Below are positions 33,061-45,480 of a stretch of DNA of 64,000 nucleotides, piece by piece. A model generated the notes under the pieces. The model was not told where the DNA came from, did not search any database, and saw only the letters and a list, made by a program, of their open reading frames with translations. How positions within the stretch are numbered: the stretch's first letter is position 1; every line of letters begins with the position of its first letter. The DNA is from Nipponacmea schrenckii (taxonomy: Eukaryota; Mollusca; Gastropoda; Lottiidae). Both the position numbers and the translations under genes were made by a program. The stretch is from contig CM060202.1 in the NCBI GenBank assembly GCA_030562195.1, positions 10,168,001 to 10,232,000 of the forward strand, given 5' to 3'.

Positions 33061-33488
33061 ATAGACAAGTACATCTGCATGAGACGATCAGACACCAAAA
33101 CATACATATAAAAAAAAAAAAAAAAACGAAAAAAAAAAAGAAAAAAAGAATTGCCAAAGCGTCAGTGCAATGTGCTGCGAGCGGGCTACCCAACCCTACT
33201 CCATTTTATGTTCTTATTTTCTATGGAGGGGGAGGTAGGATTTGTCCATGCTCAAGACCAGCTTTAAGGATGTTTACTCATCCCCCGACAGTAGTAATTT
33301 AGATTTTCAAAATGGTTCAAGTTAGACCAAAATAGAATTGTTGGTGGTGATATACCTGTGGGAAAGGGAAAATAAAATTAATAAATTACTTAAATCATTA
33401 AATCATGGAGAAACACAATTGTTAAGATAGCCATCAGCAAGTAAGCCTATAGTTGGTGAAAAGAATACCCGTGTAACAGGAAGTATGC

Positions 33489-33749
33489 TTATGTTAATGA
33501 AAGATTACCAAGAATCATCCTTCGAAAAGTCTTAAAATCTGATGCTGATTTAATATTTTCGTCTAGACCATTCCATAAAATTGATCCTTTGTATTTAATA
33601 CTTTGTTTAATCAAATTGATTCGTGTCAAGGGAATTCTAAAGCATTGAAGTTTTAAGTCTTACAAGTGTATTTTAATTTGAATGTCTATTAGTGTAAATA
33701 CTGTTGAGGGTCTCACAAATGAATTAATGCAGAGGACACAAAATTTAAA
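33489..33749 (-). pseudogene. RT C-terminal fragment of the minus-strand LINE
   Basis: 87 codons with one internal stop, ending at a terminal stop (33491-33489). The peptide has the hallmark C-terminal pattern of Jockey/RTE-like LINE polyproteins. It starts with a helical stretch (FKFCVLCINSFVRPS) and continues with TRINLIKQSIKYKGSILWNG, then a block containing LDENIKSASDFKTFRRMIL. The motif 'x-SI-x-Y-x-G…WN-x-L…I-x-x-S-x-x-F-x-x-F-x-x-x' lies just after the thumb domain. Upstream catalytic domains are absent, so this is a dead fragment. Confidence 0.65.
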
Positions 33750-33751
33750 AA

Positions 33752-34075
33752 TATGACATAGTCACAACGGTGAGTTCAATGCAACACCTGAAGGTCTAGG
33801 GTTCAATCCCGTCAAAGGTCGAAATGAACTTTTGTATTTTTCAGCCAGGTTGCTCCTTGTCAGTGATGCAGGTCGGAGGGACTGACATAGAAATGGGACA
33901 ATAAACCAAGGCGCTGTGTCCTACAGCCTGTGCACTTTAAGGTTCCCTCAACAGTTGGAAATCACCATTAGAGTAGGCTAATGCCGCTGTCCTGTCCTAA
34001 TGCCCATGTCATTGGCATCTTCATCAGGTGCAGAAGAGTAGGACGTAAATCTCTATTAAGTTCATTTCATTTTTA
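33752..34075 (+). repeat. SINE family 2, full-length-like copy
   Basis: The tRNA-like head has TAGTCACAACGG (A-box-like, 33759-33770) and GGGTTCAATCCC (B-box, about 33799-33810). The body has GGGACAATAAACCAAGGCGC, GTAGGCTAATGCCGCT, CATCAGGTGCAGAAGAGTAG. The 3' tail is ATTTC-rich. Related copies are at 5993-6275 and, inverted, 56952-57045. Confidence 0.8.
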
Positions 34076-34079
34076 CAAA

Positions 34080-37000
34080 AAATGACAGAACAAAACTTCT
34101 ATTTCCTAGTACATGAAATTTACACAATCAGACACATGGTGTCAGAATAAAATGACAGGCTATCCTTCAATTATTTACTCTTCAGAAGTTAATCTCTTAG
34201 ACATAGTAATCCTTTACAAAACAAACTTCAATATTCAAATCAGTATTTAACCAATATTTTTAATTCACATATTGATCCATTTAATACACTTAAAACCCTT
34301 GATATGGCTAATTCTAGAAATCATCCATTTTAACCTGTCAAAATAGGACACGCCTACCATTATTCTGCGAGCCTGTCAACTGTTGATCAGTATTCAGAAT
34401 GAGATTAGGGGGATAATTTTGTCTCGGTGGTCTGAACATGAACTCAGAAACAAGCAGATTATACATCTGACATGGCTGAAATCTTCTAAATGAACTTACA
34501 GAAACAAAAGCCGTGTCAATATATTATGATAAATGACTACTTTGATGTTTTCATGATCAAGCAGAAGACAGATGATGTTACAAATAATCACTAGAAATTG
34601 ACTAATAGATCCAGTCTACAATCGAAGCAATGATAGGAATACAGCTGAAGGTTGTCATTAACCATTGCCGTCTTGGTAACCTATAATTAACTATATCAAC
34701 CTACAATTTGATGGCCAGAAATTTCCAGTTAAGGTGTTGAAAGGCTTCTTAATGCTTGTTTATGGTGAACAGAAGACAATAAAATACGATCTATTAGATG
34801 AAGCTACCACGTTGAACCTGGTCATTATTAAATGTAACCAGTAATCTGGAGACTTCACAATATAATCTATTGACAATGCTGATGATGCAGTGGTGTACCA
34901 ACCATATACTTAACTGATATTTTGTAAGACTTGATGAAGGATAAACCTGGGCAGAGTTTTAATGGCTTATTAGAAAAACACTTTTCATATTGATCCACCT
35001 TTGAACCAGTAACGTCTGAACCATCATACCTCTCTGTGCTCATAGTGTAGAAAAAACAAAACTTCTAGTAAATGAATTGTCTCAGGCAACATATATAAAT
35101 TCTACCTTTAGATCTATTGACTCGAACAGAAACATTTAGCTGAAAATCATGATTCTACAGTGAATTGGTCAAAGATTTGATTTTCAATTAGATATATCAT
35201 CAATTTTTTCAAGGCAACCTAGTCAATTAATTATACATTTCCAGTTGAGAATGCAGATTTCCATCTGTAAGGAGCTTATAATAGAGACAGGAAATGAACA
35301 ATGAGCACCAGATTTTTATTGAAGAATGACAATAAAGGGAGACAATAAATGTATTTAAATACAGGTATTATGGACTTAACTATCTGTTCATTACTGATCA
35401 GACCACACAATAGAATAGTTCAATACAATATCACCTAGTAATTAGGAGCCAAGGTGACAATACAACCATCAGGTAGAATGGGGTTTAAGTTGTTCATTAA
35501 CCCCTAAATGATTAACACCACAGATTGACCCCTCAGTTAATGATGAAGGTTTGAAACAGGAGCTAACAGATGTTTGAATAGCAAAATGATATCAATGCTT
35601 ATGTAATTGGCTTAATTCTGAGTAGTTTTAATATTTTGTACACTTTTGAAAACTAATAATCTCAGAATGCATTTGAGAAAGCATATACTATTCAGTGATA
35701 TTTAGATCAGTTTTACTTGAAATTTAAATTCAAACTCAAAGAATTTTGAAACAGTAGCCAGATTCAAAATTAAAAAAACTATGATCACCTTCCATATTTT
35801 CTACCTCATGGGAAATGTACAGTAAACAAAAAATATATAGGTCTCCACCCTGATGTGTGTGATCTTGTTAATCCGTCTAATCTGTTAAAGGCTTATAACA
35901 ATAACAATATCCTTAGCCTTCTGTCTTACACTGATAGTTTATTGGTGTTTAACATGCGATATTCACAGGTCATAATCAACAGATCAGAGAGAAAACAGGT
36001 ACAATATTACCTTCTCTAGCCTCCTCACATTTCTATAGATTGATCCCCCATCCATTATCACTTGATCCTACATCATGAGAATTTATTGTTCTGTTTTGTT
36101 TGAAGGATTAATGTATCTGTGGTCCACCCATCTTCCTACATTAATCACCAATTAATATATGGTACACCTCTTACACTTCAGTTAATGGCTATGGATCAGA
36201 TTTCTAGACTCTTGTAGGTGGGTACATTGAGGTGAATTTGAAAGAAAGCATTGAGGTGCATTTGAAATAAAGCACTGTTACCATTGTCTCTAGGACATAT
36301 TTGCTGTAGTTGGAGGAGATTAGCAAAAGGTTAAGTGAGTCTGGTTTTGCAACTATCAGAGACAAACAAACCATATTCATGACCAAATATGGGAATGAAT
36401 TGTAGCAATATTTTTAGGCCTATCTTTAATTGAAGACAACTGCATATTGGAACATCCATAAATCTTCAAAGTAGTAAGGTCACAACCCTTCTACTGCAAC
36501 CTTTTCCATCAACTTGTACTATCTGTAAAAGTACATTGTGGATAGAGGATAATGATGATAAATGACAGGACTAGGTAAGCTGATCTGTTCAACATCAAAC
36601 CTCTTGTTACCTTGATGGATTTTTTAATTACTGACCTGCCTTGGACTCTTGACTGTTTTTCTTCATAAAAAGCAATAACATTTGGACATTATTGTCTAAA
36701 AATTGACAAACCTAATGAAAAACAGCTGAGTAAAACTGACACGACTTTATGATGTATACGATAGAAAGATCTGCTGGTGAGAAAACTAATGAAATGGTGT
36801 TTGGGGGTGATACAGAAAGAGAACCAAATACCATGAGGGGTTGAAAAAAACAAACAAAAATTGTTCTGCCATGACATCCCTTCAATTAGAGGTGTCAATC
36901 AAATCATTGTCCAGACGACAAGAGGGTACAACCTAAGGATCATATTTCTGTTGGTCTTTACTCCAGTCGGTCGGCCACCTAAGGACAAACTGTAAGAAGA

Positions 37001-37640
37001 TTGAAAGAAAAGGAGAATAAAAAGGGGGAGGAAAGACTCAAGAAGTCACACCATGTTGTCAATGTTCTGCTCTCTGATTTATTCATTGTTCATGTATATC
37101 TAACATTATCTAAACCTAAGCCCTTTCTATTTTCTGTCAATTATTCACATAAATTTTGTTAGAATGTCAAACATGATTTTGATGACAAATTGAATCACAG
37201 TGGGCAGTGGTTTTAAACCTTTAATCAAAAGACAGGATTTACAGACCGATATTGAAAAACAAGGGGTTTATTCCATTATATTTGCTGTTTTTTTTTTAGA
37301 ACCCGACCTATTAAGTAGTATTATAAGAGAGATAGGCCTGTATAATAAAATACAACATATGCTCCATGACCCAAAGACATTCTAAGACAATTGGCATTCA
37401 GTTGAAATAATGTTAATCTGAATTTTCATGAAAAAAAAATCAATTCAAAGCTCAATCTATTCAGGGAGTAGGCTGTATTAGTTAAAGGAATGTTTTGAAA
37501 ATAAACAAATGCACCACCATCCAAGCAAAACTTTCCCTGGTTGCACACTTTGAATTGCCTGATTTTTATCACTAAATCTGTTACAGGAAAGTATGACTTA
37601 CAACTTGTTTCATTTGCATGTATTACTCTTTTCAAATTGT
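34080..37640. other. AT-rich stretch, no gene seen
   Basis: About 3.5 kb with no supported gene or repeat. Short frames at 36204, 36689 and 37200 have no domain. On the minus strand near 37003-36950, TTCTTACAG followed by a short open peptide looks exon-like but is too short to call. Confidence 0.45.
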
Positions 37641-37645
37641 TTAAA

Positions 37646-37806
37646 GGGATTTAGTCATATAAATATTTCACTTACCAGGTCAGACATCTCAATTTTAACT
37701 ATCTGTATCACTTTTTAGAAATCAGTCAGCTGTCGAACTTCTATGTCTTTGTTGAATTGTAGACAAACTGCACACCAGATTCTCACTTCTGAAAAACAGA
37801 AATAGC
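37646..37806 (-). other. splice-bounded conserved block, instance 1 of 3
   Basis: On the minus strand it starts GTTTTTCAG| (acceptor-like) and ends GACCTG|GTAAGTG (donor-like). Between them one frame reads VRIWCAVCLQFNKDIEVRQL and then meets a stop, reopening as KVIQIVKIEMSDL. It recurs at 42687-42812 (truncated) and 42962-43115 with few differences. It could be an old exon copied with the segment or part of a repeat; the stop argues against a working exon. Confidence 0.3.
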
Positions 37807-38019
37807 TGGGTGAATTATAGCTCTATCAGCCTAAGAAGGCAATTTTCAGTCTACATAATGTATTGTTTCTTTTCCAATGAAAATTTTGCTCTTTATCTAG
37901 CTTATATACTTGATTATATATCTTGTTTTAGAGAAAAACATGCAAATATTTTCCTTTTGTTTGCTTTTTTTTTGATGTTCTTTTTTACAATTTTTTGAAA
38001 TTTTATTATTTAATTTATT

Positions 38020-38415
38020 GTTGTTTTTTAATGTTTGATTGATATTTCATATTTGATTGACATGTTATTTAATATTTTTTAATGGACATAATATTTGATT
38101 GACATGTTGTATTTAATTGACATTTTATTTAATATTGGCTTGACATGTTGTTTATTATTTGATGGACACGTTACATCTGATTGCCATTTGATTGACATTT
38201 TATTTAATATTTTTTGCTTGACATGTTTTCTGATATTTGATTGACATGTTATTTAATATTTGATTGATATGTTATTCAAATTTGATTGACGTGTTTTTTA
38301 ATATTTGATGGACATTTTATTTTTGTTATAAATTGACATTTAATATTTGATGGACATGTTATATTTGATTGACATGTTATTGATGTGTTTCTTTATGTTT
38401 GATTGACATGTTATA
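38020..38415 (+). repeat. irregular ATTTGATTGACATGTT tandem repeat, copy A
   Basis: Repeated units of TATTTGATTGACATG with variable linkers (TTATTTAATATT and similar). The counterpart in copy B is 43530-44115. Confidence 0.85.
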
Positions 38416-38849
38416 ATGCTAATTTTTTATAAATCAAGTTTTGCTTTTGCAAATGTGTATATTTTTGATTCCTCAAGTCTATATTTTTTAGATATGTAAA
38501 TATTAATCTGATTCAAATTAAACTCACTTCAAGCTTTTAGCATAAATAAGACGTTTTAATACTATTGTTCCTAAAGCTTAAATGGGTGTTCTGGTTTTTC
38601 TACGTGTATCAACATCATTTATGACATTTATTTGCTTTATTCAAATTTTCTGTCCTGTTTCTGTGATTCTGGCAATGGAATGGTGTAAACACATGCTATC
38701 ACAGTCCCTGACACATATACAAATTTAGCAAACATCTTTACAATCTCTGTAAGTTTAAAGTTTTCTGGAAAGAAAAAAAGTGCAGTAGTCCTTACAGTGA
38801 TTCAAAGAAATCCACATATTTATAAGTTAACATATTTAATATTATTAGA

Positions 38850-39395
38850 GTTGATATATAAATTTGACTTAAAGTTTTGTTAATATATAAATTTGACTTG
38901 ATGTTTTGTTAATATGTAAATTTGACTTGATGTTTTGTTAATATATAAATTTGATTTGATGTTTTGTTAATATATAAATTTGACTAGAAGTTTTGTTAAT
39001 ATATAAATTTGACTTGAGGTTTTGTTAATATGTAAATTTGACTTTAAGTTTTGTTAATATATAAATTTGATTTAAAGTTTTGTTATTATGTACATTTGAT
39101 TTTTAGTTCAGTAATATGTAAATTTGGCTTAAAATTTTGTTAATATATAAATTTGATTTGAAGTTTTGTTAATATATAAATTTGATTTTAAGTTTTGTTA
39201 ATATATAAATTTGACTTGATGTTTTGTTAATATATAAATTTGACTTGAAGTTTTGTTAATATGTAAATTTGACTTGATGTTTTGTTAATATGTAAATTTG
39301 ACTTGATGTTTTGTTAATATGTAAATTTGACTTGATGTTTTGTTATGATGTACCGGTACATTTGATTTTAAGTTCGTTAATATGTAAATTTGACT
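38850..39395 (+). repeat. 29-bp tandem repeat, copy A
   Basis: About 17 units of TTAATATATAAATTTGACTT plus GATGTTTTG, with TATA/TATG and GATG/GAAG variants. The last part holds TATGATGTACCGGTACATTT, which was itself amplified in copy B. Confidence 0.9.
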
Positions 39396-40603
39396 TGCAG
39401 TTTCCATGTATTTTTCAGCACCCTCACTAAAGGTTATAGCTGTATTGGTTGTATAATTCACCTTTAACTTCGATAAGTTACAAAATTCAGCACAGTTATT
39501 CCATAGTTCCTGGAGGACAGTTCTGTATGTGATATGTAAAAAAAATTTAAAATTATTTATATGTATCATGGACACTGATAGCATCAAATACTTAGTTTTA
39601 GTGAACCACAGATGTCAACTGAAAATTGGAATGATTTTAATGGATGTCATCAGTGTCCCTGATACTTATACAATTAAGAAAACCTCTTTACCATTTCTTT
39701 AATAAATTTTAGTAAGATTAGACAAAATTTCACCAATGAATCTGATTTAAACAATATTTTTTTTATTTTATTTTCAACTGTACACAACAATTACATTACA
39801 TAAGTGTGGTTTCGGAAACAAGCTAAAGCTTATGTTAATCCGTTACCAAATGAATCTTAGCACTAACTGAAAATTATTAAAGATATGTTAAAGAGGTTTT
39901 CCTAATCTTATATGTATTACGGACACTGATAACACTGATTAACATTCCAATTTGATGGACATGTTATTGATTTGATGGACATGTTATTGATGTGTTTCTG
40001 TATGTATGATTGACATGTAATAATGATTTTACAAAATTTCACAACTAAATCTTAGAAGTAACAGAACTTGAAGTAAAATACAAAAAGTGCATGGAACCAT
40101 TGCTCAATTGACAGAAAATTTGAAGTGTGGGCATAGGCCCTATTTATCCTTTGTAAGGATATGTTTTATATTTTGTAATCCTTGTCTACAATAATTCCAA
40201 TATGTTATAATAAATATTTTGTTTTGTATTTACATTTTAAAGTTTGTGTAACAATTTATGATTTGTTTAAATAATAAAATCCATTTTTTTACAATCTTAA
40301 TGTCTATTATTTAATATTTCTTTCTGCATACAGGAGCAGAATTTCCCATTCCAGTCTGGAGAATTTAGCATCATGAGTTAGGGCCTTAAAGCGCCAATTC
40401 CAAGAAATAATGAAAAATATACTTATTTCATTATTGAATCAAAAACACCCCTATTACAGTGAAATAGAAGCAATCCAACCTATACATCCCTCTAATTTAT
40501 AGAGGGCAGACTCTCCAAACACCCCTATTTCAGTTACAAAATGAACTAGTCCAAGCTTACACCCCTTGACCTAAAGAATATCGACTATTCCAAGCGGTAC
40601 TCA

Positions 40604-40820
40604 CTTTTTACTCACCTAATCAGGTCATTGACCTAGTGATGTGAGTGATTTATGAACACCTACTCACTAATCAGGTCATTGACCTAGTAATGTGAGTGAT
40701 TTATGAACACCTACTCACTAATCAGGTCATTGACCTAGTAATGTGAGTGATTTATGAACACCTACTCACTAATCAGGTCATTGACCTAGTAATGTGAGTG
40801 ATTTATGAACACCTACTCAC
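40604..40820 (+). repeat. 51-bp tandem repeat carrying AGGTCATTGACCT, copy A
   Basis: Four units 51 bases apart, each with the perfect inverted hexamer AGGTCA-T-TGACCT (40622, 40673, 40724, 40775), then AGTAATGTGAGTGATTTATG and AACACCTACTCAC. Confidence 0.92.
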
Positions 40821-41310
40821 TAGAGTGAGCTGATTTAGAGAAGAACTCACTCCATTTTCAGGTTTAAATGTCCAATTTTGAAAATTGGTGAGTAGTGCTG
40901 AACACTACTCACTACTTTTCTGGTTAAAATCTCCCATTTTTGCCCTTGGTGAGTAGATTTTGAAATCTACTCAGTTTCAGTTAACTGTTTGTGAACGCTA
41001 CTCACTAGTGTTCACTTATTTCTGGATATTTTGATTATTTTATGAACTCTTTTGAACACTACTCACTAGTACTCACAAACAGTTAACCAAATCTGAGTAG
41101 ATTTCAAAATCTACTCACCAAGGGCGAAAATGGGAGATTTTAACCAGAAAAGTAGTGAGTAGTGTTCAGCAGAACTCACCAATTTTCAAAATTAGACATC
41201 TAAACCTGAAAATGGAGTGAGTTCTTCTCTAAATCAGCTCACTATAGTGAGTAGGTGTTCATAAATCACTCACATTACTAGGTCAATGACCTGATTAGTG
41301 AGTAGTGTTC
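40770..41310. repeat. long foldback palindrome, copy A
   Basis: The left arm (about 40770-41015) and right arm (about 41055-41300) are inverted copies of about 245 bases around a ~40-base AT spacer. Paired landmarks: CTAATCAGGTCATTGACCTA with TAGGTCAATGACCTGATTAG; TGAGCTGATTTAGAGAAGAA with TTCTTCTCTAAATCAGCTCA; and GTTAACTGTTTGTGA with TCACAAACAGTTAAC. No ORF. It behaves like a foldback or MITE-type element whose end includes ACTCACTAATC. Confidence 0.88.
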
Positions 41311-42279
41311 ACTGTGAACACTGACTTCAGAAAGATCTATTCTATTTTTAAGGGAAATTGAACTATTCCATCAACTTTTCTTTAAAGTTGGAATTATGCA
41401 TTATTTCTGCATATTTTGAAACCCCCTCTGTGTGTAAGTAAAACTTTGCATTTCTTTTCATGAAAAAATGGATATTTGTGTCAGTGACAGCCTTAAAGCA
41501 ATTAATTCTACAAGTTCACACCTTATGTTCATATTTGAATGGTACTTTTGGACTAAACTATTTGGAGGAAGTTCAGGATAATGAACTAACCTATCCTTAC
41601 CTCCCTTAATCTAAAAATACTTGGTGTCCGAAAATAGGGTACATGTAGGTCTGTAAGAAAGTGTTAAAAAGTTTGCCAAAGTCACAAAAATCCAAATTTC
41701 CATTCCAAAGAAATATTTTGGATGCCATCAAATTGGATATAAATTATCAAGTTTTATTTTATATTCAAATAATAAATATGCAAATATAAACAAAATAAAT
41801 ACAAAGTAACATATAAAAATCAAATTAACATAGAATTCCAAGATATATAATATAATAAAATAATAATAGTGACAAAATGATAAAAGTAAAATAAAGTTCT
41901 CCAAGAATAAAATCATACAACTTTAATTTTAAAAGTCAAATTTAAAATCAAGCAAATGAAAAAGACACAAGAGTAACAATGAAATAACAATTTAAATACA
42001 AATAACAAGCATTGGTATGATATTTTCATACAATTAATAAACGAACATCAATAAGTACACACTGGCAAAATAGACCTAAATTTTGCTTAAAATAATTTGG
42101 TATAATTTTTCATGGAACAAAAGCCGTTCAAGTTAGCAACCTTTTAAATAGATTTCATGGCATAATTAAAATACTTTAAAGATAATCCATTCAATATTTT
42201 CTTTGCGTGATTGCCCTTATGTATGCACTGACTGTATATATGAGATGTAACTCTCTTCTGAATAATATATCGGTAATAA

Positions 42280-42960
42280 CCCAGTTAATATAGATTTTAT
42301 AGTATATAGCCATTTAAAAAGTACTTAAATATTCTGTAACATGATTGACATTTTAAGATCCGCCTTCTGCATGTACTAAATATATAGCTCTGACTTATGT
42401 ATGTACTGAGTGTATATAATAAATTTATGAGATGCAACTCTTTTCTGAATAATATATCTGTAATAATCTGTAATAACCCAGTTAGAATAAATTTTATAGT
42501 ATATAGCCATTTAAATAGTACTTAAATATTCTGTAACATGATTGACATATTGAGTTCCAACTTATGCATGTGCTGCATATGTAGATTGCATAAGTATGTA
42601 GTATGTATAAATGCATTTCTCTTCTGACTGTTATAACCCAGTTTAAATAAATTTTATATGATATAGCCATTTAAATAGTACTTAAAGGGATTTAGTCATA
42701 TAAATATTTCACTTACCAGGTTAGACATCTCAATTTTAATTATCTGTATCACTTTTTAGAAATCAGTCAGCTGTCGAACTTCCATGTCTTTGTTGAATTG
42801 TAGACAAACTGCTAGAATAAATTTTATAGTATATAGCCATTTAAATAGTACTTAAATATTCTGTAACATGATTGACATATTGAGTTCCAACTTATGCATG
42901 TGCTGCATATGTAGATTGTATAAGTATGTAGTACATGTATTTATAAATGCATTTCTCTTC
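42280..42960 (+). repeat. ~160-200-bp diverged repeats (TATAGCCATTTAAA units), copy A side
   Basis: Four units with TTTTATAGTATATAGCCATT, TAGTACTTAAATATTCTG and AACATGATTGACAT near 42306, 42505, 42664 and 42835. One is interrupted by a partial copy of the splice-bounded block (42687-42812). Confidence 0.8.
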
Positions 42961-43529
42961 TGATTTAGTCATATAAATATTTCACTTACCAGGTTAGACA
43001 TCTCAATTTTAATTATCTGTATCACTTTTTAGAAATCAGTCAGCTGTCGAACTTCCATGTCTTTGTTGAATTGTAGACAAACTGCTCACCAGATTCTCAC
43101 TTCTGAAAAACAGAAACAGGTGGGTGAATTTTAGCTAAGAATGCAATTTTCCGTCTACTTAATATATTGTTTCTTTTACCAATGAAAATGTTGCTATTTA
43201 TCTAGCTTACATACTTGATTATATATCTTGTTTGACGAAACAGCCATAATGTTCTACTTTCTATTTTAGCGGACTTGATAAGCTAGTCTATTACGCACCA
43301 ATCTCAGAATGCACCAATTATTCGCATCACAATACCAATTCGCAGGGAATGGAAGCCACCTGATTGGTTAAATCTGAGTTAGGTCAAAGGTTGTCCAAAC
43401 AGTTCATATTGTAGGGCAGTGTTAGACCTAAATGTAGTAGTTATGTACAAAGCCAATAGCTTATAAAAACATATGAAACAAAACTAATAAAATACAAACG
43501 AAAGTTAGCTCTATATTTTAATTAGACTG

Positions 43530-44115
43530 ATATTTGATTCACATTCCATATTTAATTCACATTTTATTTAATATTTTTTAATGACATGTTTTTTAATATT
43601 TGATTGACATGTTATTTTATATTTGATTGACATTTTATTTAATATTTTTTGATTGACATGTTTTCTAATATTTGATTGACATTTTATTTAATATTTTTTA
43701 ATGACATGTTTTTTAATATTTGATTGACATGTTATTTAATATTTGATGGACATGTTATATTTGATGGACATGATATATTTGATGGACAAGTTATATTTGA
43801 TGGACAAGTTATATTTGATAGACATGTTATATTTGATGGATATGTTATATTTGATGGACATGGTATATTTGATGGACATGTTATATTTGATGGACATGGT
43901 ATATTTGATGGACATGTTATATTTGATAGACATGTTATATTTGATGGACATGTTATTGATGTGTTTCTTCATGTTTGATTGACATGTTATTATATATTTG
44001 ATGGACATGTTATATTTGATGGATATGTTATATTTGATGGACATGTTATATTTGATGGACATGTTATATTTGATGGACATGTTATTGATGTGTTTCTTCA
44101 TGTTTGATTGACATC
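43530..44115 (+). repeat. ATTTGATGGACATGTT arrays, copy B (18-bp core)
   Basis: A regular 18-base unit TATATTTGATGGACATGT repeats about 12 times at 43740-43960 and about 5 times at 43990-44090, within looser TTTGATTGACATG units. Frames on both strands (MDMLYL and NMSIKY hexapeptides) are translations of the repeat, not genes. Confidence 0.92.
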
Positions 44116-44315
44116 TTATAATGCTTTTTAAGATGATTTTTATATATCAAGTATTGCTTTTGCAACGTGTATATTTTTGCTTCATCAAGTCTTTATTTAT
44201 AGATATCTAAATATTAAGCTGATTAAAATTAAGCTCACTTTTAGCTTTTAGCATAAATAAGACATTTTCATACAATTTGTTTCTAAATAGCTTTAAATGA
44301 GTGTTCTGGTTTTCA

Positions 44316-44920
44316 TGTAGCGGATTTGCTTTTAATACGTCACTCATGTCAGTGATATTTACAGGGGATTTCCTTGCTGGCTATTTTTAAACTTGGTCGA
44401 ACTTGATTTACATTGCCGGGCTTTACTATTTAGACTGTGCATGATGTGTTATGTGACAGAGCCTCGCATTCATAGTTATTATGAATCCTGGTCCAATGGG
44501 AGCTCATGTTTGGCACGTGCATTTGCAAGATCTGGGTGTATAAAAGCTCTTCCTTAGCGTTGGTTAGTCGGTCAGTCGCGGCGTTGCACAACGGTAGGTG
44601 CAAGGTGTATGGGAGATTCTTGACTCAACTCATAGACTTGTAGGAAATAAGATATCGTAGACTGGCTATGCCAGAGTTGTGTCATAGGGAGTTTTAAAAA
44701 TTCCAGGAACCTTGTAAGGGTTTAGGTTTGTTGGATGTAGGTTTTTTGACATGGTGGAGGGTTTTTTTTTGTGTGTTTATATGTTTATATCGAAATAAAA
44801 CCTCTTGTATTTTCTTCTCTCTTAATCCTCACTTACATATTCCAGTATTCTGAACCTGGAATGTATGTAGGTAGGATTAAGTTGTTTTGGAGCAGCACCG
44901 CCTCTTTCCTCCCTGCTACA
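44316..44920 (+). mobile_element. solo LTR (605 bp) inserted in copy B only
   Basis: Begins TGTAGC and ends GCTACA, the TG…CA inverted ends of LTRs. A TATA box (TATAAAA, 44539-44545) lies 35 bases upstream of an initiator-like TCAGT (44572-44576). A polyadenylation signal AATAAA (44794-44799) is followed by a T/G-rich stretch. Base composition is less AT-rich than the surroundings. The equivalent site in copy A (about 38600) lacks it and reads through TTTTTCTACGTGTATC. I see no clean 4-6 bp target duplication. No internal coding part is present, so this is a solo LTR left by recombination. It is an LTR retrotransposon of unknown superfamily. Confidence 0.75.
44539..44576 (+). promoter_or_regulatory. 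TATA box and initiator of the solo LTR
   Basis: GTATAAAAG followed at +35 by GGTCAGTCG, matching the TCAGT initiator seen in many animal LTR promoters. Position in the LTR (before the poly(A) signal) is right for a U3/R border. Confidence 0.6.
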
Positions 44921-45139
44921 TATGTGTATCAACATCATTTATAACATTTATTTGCTTTATTTTCTGTCCTGTTTCTGTGATTCTGGCAATGAAATGGTGT
45001 AAATAAATGCTATCAGTGTCAACGACACATATACAAATTTAGCAAACATCTTTACAATCTCTGTAAGTTTAAAGTTTTCTGGACAGAAAAAAGTGCAGTC
45101 GTCCTAACAGTGATTCAAGAAATCCAACATATTATATAT

Positions 45140-45480
45140 TATTAGAGTTGATATATAAATTTGACTTGATGTTTTGTTAATATGTAAATTTGACTAGAAG
45201 TTTTGTTAATATGTAAATTTGACTTGATGTTTTGTTAATATGTAAATTTGACTAGAAGTTTTGTTAATATGTAAATTTGACTTGATGTTTTGTTATGATG
45301 TACCGGTACATTTGATTTCAAGTTCGTTAATATGTAAATTTGACTTGATGTTTTGTTATGATGTACCGGAACATTTGATTTCAAGTTCGTTAATATGTAA
45401 ATTTGACTTGATGTTTTGTTATGATGTACCGGTACATTTGATTTCAAGTTCGTTAATATGTAAATTTGACTTGCAGTTTC
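45140..45480 (+). repeat. 29-bp and 63-bp tandem repeats, copy B
   Basis: Five 29-base units (TTAATATGTAAATTTGACTT + GATGTTTTG) are followed by three units of 63 bases, each containing one 29-base unit plus TATGATGTACCGGTACATTT and GATTTCAAGTTCG. Unit starts are at 45264, 45327 and 45390. Copy A has a single such composite unit, so this is a local amplification. Confidence 0.9.

Larger units (their letters stand above)
32462..33750 (-). mobile_element. 5'-truncated non-LTR retrotransposon (LINE), minus strand
   Basis: Read on the minus strand there is a decayed RT C-terminus (33749-33489). A long 3' region follows that includes A/T-homopolymer runs and a tandem repeat. The end is CCATGTAAAATAAAGAG followed by (TTA)n at about 32490-32465: a polyadenylation signal plus a short-unit tail, as in many LINEs. 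The 5' end stops abruptly where SINE family 2 begins, which suggests 5' truncation or SINE insertion next to it. Confidence 0.7.
37646..42340 (+). repeat. segmental duplication, copy A
   Basis: Collinear with 42962-48620. Shared landmarks are the block with TTTCACTTACCAGGT (37665/42981), the ATTTGATTGACATG array (38030/43540), a 29-bp array (38850/45140), CACCCTCACTAAAGG (39420/45495), GCATAGGCCCTATTTATCC (40131/46086), the TACTCACTAATC palindrome (40615/46550) and GATATAAATT.TCAAGTTTTA (41737/47678). The offset grows from about 5.3 to 5.9 kb because copy B has extra insertions. Confidence 0.9.

Noticed and set aside
43724..44101. Repeat proteins (MDMLYL / NMSIKY hexapeptides) on both strands
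   Set aside because: An 18-bp DNA repeat is open in several frames by arithmetic; nothing suggests translation.
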